DNA of 64,000 bases. It comes from Pseudomonadota bacterium (lineage in GTDB: Bacteria; Pseudomonadota; Gammaproteobacteria; Burkholderiales; Gallionellaceae). The stretch lies in NCBI GenBank assembly GCA_021782995.1, contig JAJXUI010000007.1, positions 1 through 64,000 of the forward strand, in the 5' to 3' direction. Positions 44,595 to 52,523 of this stretch are shown in pieces. Each line of letters begins with the position of its first letter. Position 1 is the first letter of the stretch. Both the position numbers and the translations under genes were made by a program. The notes beneath the pieces were generated by a model, which was given only the letters and a program-made list of their open reading frames with translations, was not told the DNA's origin and did no database searches.

Positions 44595-45887
44595 ATGCTT
44601 TCGGATCCTGATGACCCATTTGATCGAAGCGAGTTCTTCGGCCAGGACGGACGAACCAACAAAAGGACAGTATCCCCTGACTATCCCCTGATATATCCGG
44701 TATCAACCGGCTGGAAACGTGGGCTGCTCGTACTCGGCATCGTTATATTGTTACTTTCGGTAACAGGAGCGATCTATTGGGGTTACTCACATCAAATCAA
44801 GGATGACACAATAAGGTTGGTGCTGATAGGGATAAGCGCCGCATTTTCCCTTTTAGGTGCTTATTGTATTGCTGTTGCTTATCTCACTCGTGTCACATTG
44901 CAGCACGACGCAATCGAATATCGGGAACCCCTACGCAAAATCCGTGTGATGCGCCACGAGATTGATGGTTACCGCTTTCGAACTGCAAAAGGGATAACCT
45001 ACCTGGAACTATTCATAACCAGTGAAGGAGGGGTCCGTCGGATTGCACTGCTGTTCGATGCCGATCAGGAATTTGCTGCCTGGTTTGCAGGGTTGGCCGA
45101 TATCAATGAGGAGCAATATCAGGCTGCCTATAATGCAATTATCGAAGATGTAACGCTTGGCGATACGCCAGAAGAACGCTTGGCCCGCACCATGCTCGCA
45201 CGGCGCTGGACAGAAATACTGGGGGTCGTCAGCAATCTCCTGGTGGCTGCTGTGCTATTTATTTCGCATCCCCTGCTCACTATTGTTCTTCTGTCATTGC
45301 CATTGCTGGCGATTGAGATTGCAAGGCGATTCGGAAATGCAGTCAGTGTGCTCGAAGATGAAGCAGATTCGATGCGTGGAAATATATTTACTATGATCTT
45401 CATGACGGCCATAGGCCTGATGATTGTTGCGCTTAAGATGTCAAATCTGGAAGACTGGGCCAATATCATATCGCCATCCCTTGTAGCAGGCGTGCTTATG
45501 CTGGCTGTCATGTTTTGGGTGGCACCCCGGATTGTGCGATTTCCTGGAAAATTTGCAGTGTTGGGCGTGTGCTTTTCTTTATACTCTGCCAGCACGCTTG
45601 CAATTGCCAATGTATATTTCGATGATGCACCGCCTGATGATGTGATGCTCGATGTTACTGGAAAATTCATAAGAGAAAGCCGCAGTGGGACTCATTATTA
45701 TCTGCTGGTGCTGCCGTGGGGCACGACCAAGCCTGCAGAAGAGATAAATGTCAACGATGAGTTTTATCAACACATACAGCCTGGACAGGAAGTATGCATC
45801 CATAATCATGCTGGTAAATTCGGCATACCCTGGTATGAAGTGTCGGAAGCATTAGATTGTAATAGGTCATTTGGGGGACCCGGCTGA
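44595..45887 (+). CDS. Hypothetical multi-span membrane protein
   Basis: 430 residues from the ATG at 44595 (MLSDPDDPFDRSEFF), 26 bases after the zinc-ribbon gene; the frame upstream overlaps that gene and is not used. An acidic start is followed by two helices (about 45-65 and 75-97). A soluble stretch like a bacterial PH domain comes next (VTLQHDAIEYREPLRKIRVM then EIDGYRFRTAKGITYLELF), then four more helices (about 205-340) and a soluble C-terminus. No family is certain. It closes the run of genes between the two macro-domain copies. Confidence 0.65.
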   Translation: MLSDPDDPFDRSEFFGQDGRTNKRTVSPDYPLIYPVSTGWKRGLLVLGIVILLLSVTGAIYWGYSHQIKDDTIRLVLIGISAAFSLLGAYCIAVAYLTRVTLQHDAIEYREPLRKIRVMRHEIDGYRFRTAKGITYLELFITSEGGVRRIALLFDADQEFAAWFAGLADINEEQYQAAYNAIIEDVTLGDTPEERLARTMLARRWTEILGVVSNLLVAAVLFISHPLLTIVLLSLPLLAIEIARRFGNAVSVLEDEADSMRGNIFTMIFMTAIGLMIVALKMSNLEDWANIISPSLVAGVLMLAVMFWVAPRIVRFPGKFAVLGVCFSLYSASTLAIANVYFDDAPPDDVMLDVTGKFIRESRSGTHYYLLVLPWGTTKPAEEINVNDEFYQHIQPGQEVCIHNHAGKFGIPWYEVSEALDCNRSFGGPG

Positions 45888-45934
45888 GTCTAAAGTGGCC
45901 TTCGTAATACGTGTATTTCTGTCCAGTTTAATTG

Positions 45935-46444
45935 TCAAAACGGGTATTGCGTTAAGTAGCTGCGGTATCTCTGCAGATCGCCTTCAGAAAAGCAGCAGAA
46001 CGTCACATCAATTTCGTAGTTCAACTCTCGCAAAACATTTCGCACGCTCTCCACTGCAATTTTTGTCGCCGCTTCTTTCGGGTAGCCATAGACACCGGTG
46101 CTGATCGCGGGAAAGGCAACCGAATGCAGTTTGTATTCCACTGCAAGTTTGATGACGTTTCGATAACAGTTCGCCAGCAATTCTGCTTCGTGCAGGTTTC
46201 CGCCATGCCAGATCGGCCCAACGGTATGGATGACATATTTTGCCTCCAGCCTGTATCCCTTGGTGATTTTGGCTTCACCCGTGTTGCAGCCGTGGAGGGT
46301 GCGGCATTCTGCCAGTAGTTCCGGGCCTGCCGCCTGGTGGATGGCGCCATCCACGCCGCCCCCGCCGAGGAGTGCGTTATTTGCCGCATTAACGATGGCA
46401 TCCACTTTCAGCAAGGTGATGTCAGCCAGGAGGGTACGCAGCAT
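45935..46444 (-). CDS. Macro-domain ADP-ribose hydrolase
   Basis: 169 residues, a single macro domain of the MacroD/YmdB type. Key segments: [33 protein letters not shown] (residues 8-40 region, with the NAAN and [10 protein letters not shown] loops), then [14 protein letters not shown] and the substrate loop [17 protein letters not shown]. These enzymes remove ADP-ribose from proteins or split O-acetyl-ADP-ribose. A degraded second copy lies at 41475-41640. A small membrane protein gene lies two bases upstream on the same strand. Confidence 0.95.
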   Translation of the reverse strand: MLRTLLADITLLKVDAIVNAANNALLGGGGVDGAIHQAAGPELLAECRTLHGCNTGEAKITKGYRLEAKYVIHTVGPIWHGGNLHEAELLANCYRNVIKLAVEYKLHSVAFPAISTGVYGYPKEAATKIAVESVRNVLRELNYEIDVTFCCFSEGDLQRYRSYLTQYPF

Positions 46445-46446
46445 GG

Positions 46447-46677
46447 TTATGCCTTGGCATCGGTCAGTGCATACCTGATGGCCACGATGGCGGTCGGCAG
46501 CATCAGCGCAAGTCCAAGCAACAAGGTTGCCCAGTCGTAGTGCGGGAAGCGCAGGATTTCCGGCAGGAACTCGACTTTCACTTGCAGTCTGGCTACCCCT
46601 AACGCCATCAGGGTCAGGCCGATCGCATCGAAAATCATGTGGCGGATGATGATTTGAAGGTTGGTGGGTTTGCTCAT
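46447..46677 (-). CDS. Small two-helix membrane protein
   Basis: 76 residues with two hydrophobic helices (about 15-30 and 47-66), ATG start; it ends two bases before the macro-domain start, so the two are probably co-transcribed. [20 protein letters not shown] opens it. No family recognised. Confidence 0.6.
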   Translation of the reverse strand: MSKPTNLQIIIRHMIFDAIGLTLMALGVARLQVKVEFLPEILRFPHYDWATLLLGLALMLPTAIVAIRYALTDAKA

Positions 46678-46795
46678 GCTGGAAATCCGAGGCTAATCAG
46701 GGTGAATGTATGGTGAAGGATACAGCTGACAGTAATATAAACCGCTACAATTCATCTTTCGAGTAATTTAATCCTGGTTTTGATTGGAGATCGTC

Positions 46796-47968
46796 ATGCG
46801 CAGCGGCAGTTCTAAGCGAATTTTTTATAATTCATTGTTTATATTGTGCATTTCCGCTTCGCTGGGCGCGTGCAGCAAAGGTGAGCAGAAGCCTGCCGGT
46901 GGCATGGGGGGCGGAGCGATGCCGCCGGCGGAAGTGGATGTGGTCACGGTCAAGCCGGGTGCCGCTACGCTGACGCAGGATTTGCCGGGTCGCTTGCAGG
47001 CATATCGCAGTGCACAGGTGCGTGCGCGTGTAGAAGGCATCGTCGAACAACGCAAGTTTGAAGAGGGCAGTGATGTGAAGGCCGGGCAGTCGCTGTACCA
47101 GATTGCGCCACGCAATTACCAGACTGCGTATGAGGCGGCCAAGGCCAATCTCGAAGCGGCAAAGCAGACGCTGGACCGTTTCAGGAAATTGCTCGAAGCG
47201 AAAGTGGTGAGCCAGCAGGACTACGACCTGACCGAAGCAAAATACAAATCCGCCGAAGCGCAACTCTCCAGGGCGCAGGAAGACGTGGACAACACCCGCG
47301 TGCCTGCACCCATTGAGGGACGTATCGGCCGTTCGCAAGTAAGCGAGGGTGCGCTGGTGGGCAAGGGGGATGCGACATTGCTGGCAACGATAGAGCAAAT
47401 CAATCCGATCTATGCCAACTTCACGCAATCCGAAGCGGAAATTTCGCGCCTGCAGCAGGCGATGAACGCCGGCAAGCTGAAGAAGGCCAACACCGCGAAA
47501 GTTGAGCTGGTGCTGGAAGATGGCCGCGTGTATGCACATTCCGGCAAGCTGCTGTTTTCCGACCGCGCGGTAGACCCGAACACGGCCACAGTTTCATTGC
47601 GGGCTGAATTTCCCAACCCGCAATTGCAGTTGCTGCCGGGCATGTTCGTGCAGATCCGCTTTGCGCAGGCCGTGAGCGAGAAGGCCATATCCATCCCGCA
47701 GCGCGCGGTGCAGATCAACACCCAGGGCCAATATGTAATGGTGGTTGATGCAGAAAACAAGGTGGCACCAAGACCGGTTGTCACCGGCGCAATGTCCGGC
47801 ACCAATTTCATCGTGACGGATGGCCTGCATGCGGGTGACAAGGTCATCGTGAACGGGCTGCAAAAGGCGCGGCCTGGCAGCGTGGTGAAGCCGGTGGAAT
47901 GGAACCCGAATGCGCCCATCCTGCCTGCTGCACCTTCTGCAGCGGCAAAATCTGGCGACAAGAAATAA
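46796..47968 (+). CDS. RND efflux periplasmic adaptor (AcrA/MexA-like lipoprotein)
   Basis: 390 residues from the ATG at 46796 after TTGGAGATCGTC. Lipobox LGAC with the lipid-bearing cysteine at residue 26. Then a flexible Gly/Met-rich segment, the beta-barrel and lipoyl halves (GRLQAYRSAQVRARVEGIV and APIEGRIGRSQVSEGALVGK) and a helical hairpin between them. The adaptor bridges the inner membrane pump and an outer membrane channel. The pump gene follows nine bases later; no channel gene is adjacent. Confidence 0.95.
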   Translation: MRSGSSKRIFYNSLFILCISASLGACSKGEQKPAGGMGGGAMPPAEVDVVTVKPGAATLTQDLPGRLQAYRSAQVRARVEGIVEQRKFEEGSDVKAGQSLYQIAPRNYQTAYEAAKANLEAAKQTLDRFRKLLEAKVVSQQDYDLTEAKYKSAEAQLSRAQEDVDNTRVPAPIEGRIGRSQVSEGALVGKGDATLLATIEQINPIYANFTQSEAEISRLQQAMNAGKLKKANTAKVELVLEDGRVYAHSGKLLFSDRAVDPNTATVSLRAEFPNPQLQLLPGMFVQIRFAQAVSEKAISIPQRAVQINTQGQYVMVVDAENKVAPRPVVTGAMSGTNFIVTDGLHAGDKVIVNGLQKARPGSVVKPVEWNPNAPILPAAPSAAAKSGDKK

Positions 47969-47977
47969 GGGGACGCC

Positions 47978-50900
47978 ATGCTGGCCAATTTCTTTATCGA
48001 GCGTCCCATCTTTGCATGGGTGATTGCAATCGTCATCCTGCTATCCGGCGGCCTTGCGCTGAAAGGCCTGCCGGTGGCTTCCTATCCTGCGGTGGCACCA
48101 CCGGCGCTGGGCATCACGATTTCCTATCCCGGCGCATCGGCGCAGGTAGTAGAAGACACCACCATCGCGCTGATCGAGCAGGAGCTGAATGGCGTCGAGC
48201 ATCTGCTGTATATGGATTCCTCCTCCGAGCTGGGACGGGGTTCCATCACCCTGACCTTTGAAACCGGTACCGACCTGGACCTGGCTTCGGTAGAGACGCA
48301 GAATCGCCTGAAGCGTGCCGAGACGCGCTTGCCGGAAGAAGTGCGTCGTTCCGGCATCACCGTGGCCAAGTCTGCGCGTAACTACCTGATGTTTGCCAGC
48401 ATCATCTCGCCGGACAAAAGCTATGACAACGTCGGCCTCGGCAGCTTTACCGCCGCCAATGTGCTGGAAAGCATACGCCGTGTGCCGGGTGTGGGCGAGG
48501 CAATACTGTTCGGCACCGAGTATTCGATGCGCATCTGGCTGAAGCCGGAAAGATTGCAGGCGTTCAACCTTTCGCCGGGAGATGTGTCGAAGGCAATTGC
48601 CGCGCAGAATACACAACTGGCCACGGGCGAGCTGGGCCAGTTGCCCACGGTCAGCACGCAGCAGATCAATGCCATCATCGTGACCCAGGGCCGGCTGAAT
48701 ACGGTGGAAGAATTCGGCAACGTCATCGTGCGTGCCAATCCGGATGGCAGCAGCGTGCGCGTGAAGGATGTGGCGAGGGTGGAGCTGGGTGCGCAGGATT
48801 ACGATGTGGCCGCACGACTCGATGGTCAGCCGGCTGCCTCGATCGCGATCCGTCTTGCTCCGGGTTCCAATGCTCTGGATACTGCGCAGGCTGTAAAAAA
48901 CAGGCTCGCGGAGCTGGCAAAGAGTTTCCCCAAGGGCATCGACTGGATCGTGCCATATGACACTTCCAAGTTCGTCGAGATTTCCATCCGCGAAGTGATC
49001 AAGACACTGGCCGAGGCGATGGTGCTGGTGTTCCTGGTGATGTACCTGTTCCTTGAAAATATTCGGGCGACATTGATCCCGGCGATCGTGGTGCCAGTGG
49101 CGCTGATCGGTACTGCGGTAGGGCTGTATGCGATCGGTTATTCGATCAACACACTGACACTGTTTGCGATGGTGCTCGCCATCGGCATTGTGGTGGACGA
49201 TGCGATCGTGGTGGTGGAAAACGTCGAGCGCATCATGCGCGAGGAAGACCTGCAACCGCGCGCAGCCACCCGCAAGGCCATGGGCCAGATCATCAATGCG
49301 ATCATCGCCATTACGCTGGTGCTGGTTGCGGTGTTCATTCCGATGGCGTTCTTCAGCGGTTCGGTGGGTGCGATCTACCGCCAGTTTGCAATCACGCTGG
49401 TGCTGACCATCGCCTTCTCGCTGCTGATGGCGCTGACTTTGACACCCGCACTGTGCGCCAACATGCTGAAGCATACGCCGGGACATGACGACCGGCCACA
49501 GACCGGCTTCTTCGGCTGGTTCAACCGCTTCTTTGCGCGCTCGACGCAGCGTTACCAGAACGGCGTGGCGCATGTGCTGAGCCGCACCTTCCGTTACATG
49601 ATGGTGTATGTCGCCATCCTCGTTGCGGTGGGGGTGATGTTCAAGATCCTGCCGACCAGCTTCCTGCCTTCGGAAGACCAGGGCTATTTCATCAGCGTGG
49701 TGCAGTTGCCGCCGGGTGCCACCCGTGTGCGCGCACAGGAAGTGCTGGAGAGTGTCGAGCAATATTACCTGAAGCAGCCGGAAGTCGATCACGTGATCGG
49801 CGTGCTGGGTTTCTCGTTTTTCGGGCGCGGGCAGAATGCGGCAATCGCCTTTGTGCGGCTGAAGGACTGGGATTTGCGGCCGAAACCAGAAAACGGCGTG
49901 AATAGCGTATTGCAGCGTGCCAACATGATGCTGTTCCGCATCAAGGAGGCAATGATCTTCGCCATCAACGTGCCACCGATCCCTGAGCTGGCGGCGATCG
50001 GCGGTTTTGATTTCCGCCTGGAAGACCGCGGTGGCATGGGGCGTGACAAGTTGATGGAGGCGCGCAACATGTTGCTGGGCATGGCCTCGCAAAATCCGGT
50101 GCTGGCCGGCGTGCGGCCGGAAGGTCAGGAGCCCAGTCCGCAGCTGATGCTGAATATCGATCGCCTCAAAGCGCGCGCGCTGGGAATTGAGCTGACTGAC
50201 CTCAACCAGACTTTGCAGTCTGCTTTGGGAACAGCCTATATCAACGACTTCGTGCGCCAGGGTCGCATCCTGCGCGTGCTGATGCAGGTGGAGCCGGGCA
50301 ACCGCACCACACCGGCGCAGATTCTGAGCCTGCCGGTGCGCAATGCACAGGGCGGCATGGTGTCGTTGTCGGACATTGCTTCGGCGAAATGGCAGGCGGG
50401 CCTGCCCAAGCTGGATCGTTTCAATGGCGTGCCGTCGATGAAACTTTCCGGCGGCCCGGCACCGGGACACAGCACCGGTGAAGCCATGGCGGCAATGGAA
50501 GAAATGGCCACCAAACTGCCGCCGGGATTTGGCTACGAGTGGTCCGGCACTTCCTATGAAGAGCGCCTTTCCGGCAGCCAGGCCACGCTATTGTTCGGAT
50601 TGTCGCTGGTGGCGGTGTTCCTGTGCCTCGCCGCGCTGTATGAAAGCTGGTCAATCCCTTTGGCGGTCATCATGGTGGTGCCGATCGGCATCCTGGGTGC
50701 GATGCTGGCGGTGTGGATGCGCAGCATGCCGAATGACGTGTATTTCAAGGTGGGCCTGATCGTGATCATCGGCTTGTCGTCAAAGAATGCGATCCTGATC
50801 ATCGAGTTTGCACGCGAACTGCAGGACCAGGGCATGGACTTGATCAAGGCCACTCTCGAAGCCTGCCGCAGAAGATTCCGCCCGATCCTGATGACATCGA

Positions 50901-51094
50901 TTGCCTTTACGCTGGGCGTGGTGCCGCTCGCATTCTCAAGCGGTGCGGGTGCGAATGGACGTCATGCGATCGGTACCGGCGTGATGGGCGGCATGATTGC
51001 CGCGACGGTGATCGCGGTATTCCTGATTCCGGTGTTCTTTGTGGTGGTGCGGAAAATGTTCCACGGCAAGCCACGCATACACGAAGCGGATTGA
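47978..51094 (+). CDS. RND multidrug efflux transporter, AcrB type (HAE1)
   Basis: 1038 residues, normal for AcrB-type pumps. It exports drugs or toxic compounds using proton flow across the inner membrane. N-terminal MLANFFIERPIFAWVIAIVI, twelve helices in two sets of six separated by two large periplasmic loops (about 35-335 and 560-870). The proton relay pair is present as GIVVDDAIVVVENVERIM in helix 4. A final KNAILIIEFARELQ belongs to the second half. Preceded by its adaptor and followed by a bidirectional terminator. The substrate range cannot be read from sequence. Confidence 0.95.
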   Translation: MLANFFIERPIFAWVIAIVILLSGGLALKGLPVASYPAVAPPALGITISYPGASAQVVEDTTIALIEQELNGVEHLLYMDSSSELGRGSITLTFETGTDLDLASVETQNRLKRAETRLPEEVRRSGITVAKSARNYLMFASIISPDKSYDNVGLGSFTAANVLESIRRVPGVGEAILFGTEYSMRIWLKPERLQAFNLSPGDVSKAIAAQNTQLATGELGQLPTVSTQQINAIIVTQGRLNTVEEFGNVIVRANPDGSSVRVKDVARVELGAQDYDVAARLDGQPAASIAIRLAPGSNALDTAQAVKNRLAELAKSFPKGIDWIVPYDTSKFVEISIREVIKTLAEAMVLVFLVMYLFLENIRATLIPAIVVPVALIGTAVGLYAIGYSINTLTLFAMVLAIGIVVDDAIVVVENVERIMREEDLQPRAATRKAMGQIINAIIAITLVLVAVFIPMAFFSGSVGAIYRQFAITLVLTIAFSLLMALTLTPALCANMLKHTPGHDDRPQTGFFGWFNRFFARSTQRYQNGVAHVLSRTFRYMMVYVAILVAVGVMFKILPTSFLPSEDQGYFISVVQLPPGATRVRAQEVLESVEQYYLKQPEVDHVIGVLGFSFFGRGQNAAIAFVRLKDWDLRPKPENGVNSVLQRANMMLFRIKEAMIFAINVPPIPELAAIGGFDFRLEDRGGMGRDKLMEARNMLLGMASQNPVLAGVRPEGQEPSPQLMLNIDRLKARALGIELTDLNQTLQSALGTAYINDFVRQGRILRVLMQVEPGNRTTPAQILSLPVRNAQGGMVSLSDIASAKWQAGLPKLDRFNGVPSMKLSGGPAPGHSTGEAMAAMEEMATKLPPGFGYEWSGTSYEERLSGSQATLLFGLSLVAVFLCLAALYESWSIPLAVIMVVPIGILGAMLAVWMRSMPNDVYFKVGLIVIIGLSSKNAILIIEFARELQDQGMDLIKATLEACRRRFRPILMTSIAFTLGVVPLAFSSGAGANGRHAIGTGVMGGMIAATVIAVFLIPVFFVVVRKMFHGKPRIHEAD

Positions 51095-51117
51095 ACGGCT
51101 GCGCTTGACGGAGGTAT

Positions 51118-51144
51118 AAAAAAAGCCCGCATCGCGGGCTTTTT
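51118..51144. terminator. Bidirectional terminator after the RND pump
   Basis: Stem GCCCGC/GCGGGC with loop ATC, flanked by seven A residues and five T residues. It serves the pump gene on the plus strand and the first small exported gene on the minus strand. Confidence 0.95.
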
Positions 51145-51168
51145 GCTGTGTGCAGGCGTGCTTGAATA

Positions 51169-51588
51169 TTACCAGCCAAAAGGCTTGGAAGGCACTTGCA
51201 CCAGGGTGCCGGAATATTTGTACTGCCCGTCAACCTTGCCCAGGTAAACCGGATTCATCAGCAGATAGATGGCTACCAGTGAATTGGTTTGCGAGAACTG
51301 GGTCACATAAACGATGCGGTTGGACATCGCGCCAATCTGGGACTCTGTCATCAGGATGCGGTCGGCCATGGTGCCGATCTGGCCTTCAGTAAACAAAACG
51401 CCATTGATCATCTGGCTGGCCAGCAACGCGCCAGACATGCCGATGGACAAGGCCGCATTGGCGGTGGTGCTGTTGCTGGTAGAGCATTGATCAGCAGCCA
51501 GCACCTGGCTGGTCAGGGTGGACAGCACAAAAGCAGAAGCGAAAGACAGGGTGGCAAGCAGACGGGTCAATTTGTTACGGGACAGCAT
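51169..51588 (-). CDS. Small exported protein, tandem copy A
   Basis: 139 residues. Signal peptide RLLATLSFASAFVLSTLTSQVLA ends near residue 31. The mature part starts ADQCSTSNST with one cysteine, then carries internal repeats around QIGTMADRILM, QIGAMSNRIVY and a final TLVQVPSKPFGW. Sequences of this pattern are seen in several proteobacteria but the family is unnamed to me. Copy B, 231 bases upstream on the same strand, is about 85 percent identical by eye. Both share the leader CGAAAGGTACTTCGAA before the start and a strong terminator after the stop. Confidence 0.8.
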   Translation of the reverse strand: MLSRNKLTRLLATLSFASAFVLSTLTSQVLAADQCSTSNSTTANAALSIGMSGALLASQMINGVLFTEGQIGTMADRILMTESQIGAMSNRIVYVTQFSQTNSLVAIYLLMNPVYLGKVDGQYKYSGTLVQVPSKPFGW

Positions 51589-51765
51589 GTTCGAAGTACC
51601 TTTCGCAAGAAAAAATAGATAGGGGGCGCGGAGTATACAATAAGAATATAATTATTTTCTAATGAAAATGCCAGAATAGTCACGGACTGCTTTGCGGAAT
51701 TTATGTATCATATTGAATTAATTAATAATATTAATAGCAGAATCAGTCTGCAATTGATGGAGGCG

Positions 51766-51794
51766 AAAAAAAAGCCCGCAATGCGGGCTTTTTT
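51766..51794. terminator. Terminator of tandem copy B
   Basis: GCCCGC/GCGGGC stem with loop AAT, A-run before and T-run after. It is the counterpart of the terminator at 51118, duplicated with the gene. Confidence 0.95.
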
Positions 51795-51818
51795 GTTGGG
51801 TGCAGGAAAGCGTGAAAA

Positions 51819-52238
51819 TTACCAGCCGAAAGGCTTGGAAGGCACTTGCACTAGGGTGCCGGTATATTTGTACTGACCATCAACCTTGCCCAGGTAAACC
51901 GGGTTCATCAGCAGGTAGGTCGCCACCAGCGAGTTGGACTGCGAAAACTGGGTCACATAAACAATACGATCAGACATCGCGCCAATCTGGGTTTCTGTCA
52001 TCAGGATGCGGTCGGCCATGGTGCCGATCTGGCCTTCGGTAAACAGAACGCCATTCAGCGTTTGTGATGCCAGTGAGGCGCCAGAAGTACCGATGGACAA
52101 AACGGCATTGGCAGTGCTGCTATTGCTGGTAGTGCACTGATCGGCAGCCAGAGCCTGGTTGGACAGGGTGGACAGCACAAAAGCAGAAGCGAAAGACAGG
52201 GTGGAAAGCAGACGGGTCATTTTGTTACGGAACAGCAT
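51819..52238 (-). CDS. Small exported protein, tandem copy B
   Basis: 139 residues from the ATG at 52238; the frame extends 31 codons upstream but the paralogue shows the true start. Signal peptide RLLSTLSFASAFVLSTLSNQALA. The mature part starts ADQCTTSNSS and holds the same repeats as copy A: QIGTMADRILM, QIGAMSDRIVY, then YLGKVDGQYKYTGTLVQVP. The duplicated unit spans gene, leader and terminator, about 650 bases. Function unknown; export and repeats suggest a surface or periplasmic role. Confidence 0.8.
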   Translation of the reverse strand: MLFRNKMTRLLSTLSFASAFVLSTLSNQALAADQCTTSNSSTANAVLSIGTSGASLASQTLNGVLFTEGQIGTMADRILMTETQIGAMSDRIVYVTQFSQSNSLVATYLLMNPVYLGKVDGQYKYTGTLVQVPSKPFGW

Positions 52239-52523
52239 TTTCGAAGTACCTTTCGCAAGAAAAAATAGAAGGGAGCCGAAGTATATAATAAGAATATTAT
52301 TAATTACTGATATAAATGCCAGGATTGTCATGGCCTGCTTTGGGGGTGATGCATAGGATATTGAATTAATGAGATATATACCTGGTCAGAATCTGTACGC
52401 AATTGCATTTCCCTGCGTGTTGCTATGCCGAGGGATGCATTTTTGCGATCAGAAAACCGGCGCATTTAAACAGGCGCGGGAGGTGCGATGCATGCAACCG
52501 TGTTGCATTGATCAGGTAGTGTG

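Noticed and set aside
48041-50470. 809-codon open frame on the minus strand
   Set aside because: Antisense to the RND pump; Arg/His-rich without domains, a high-GC shadow.
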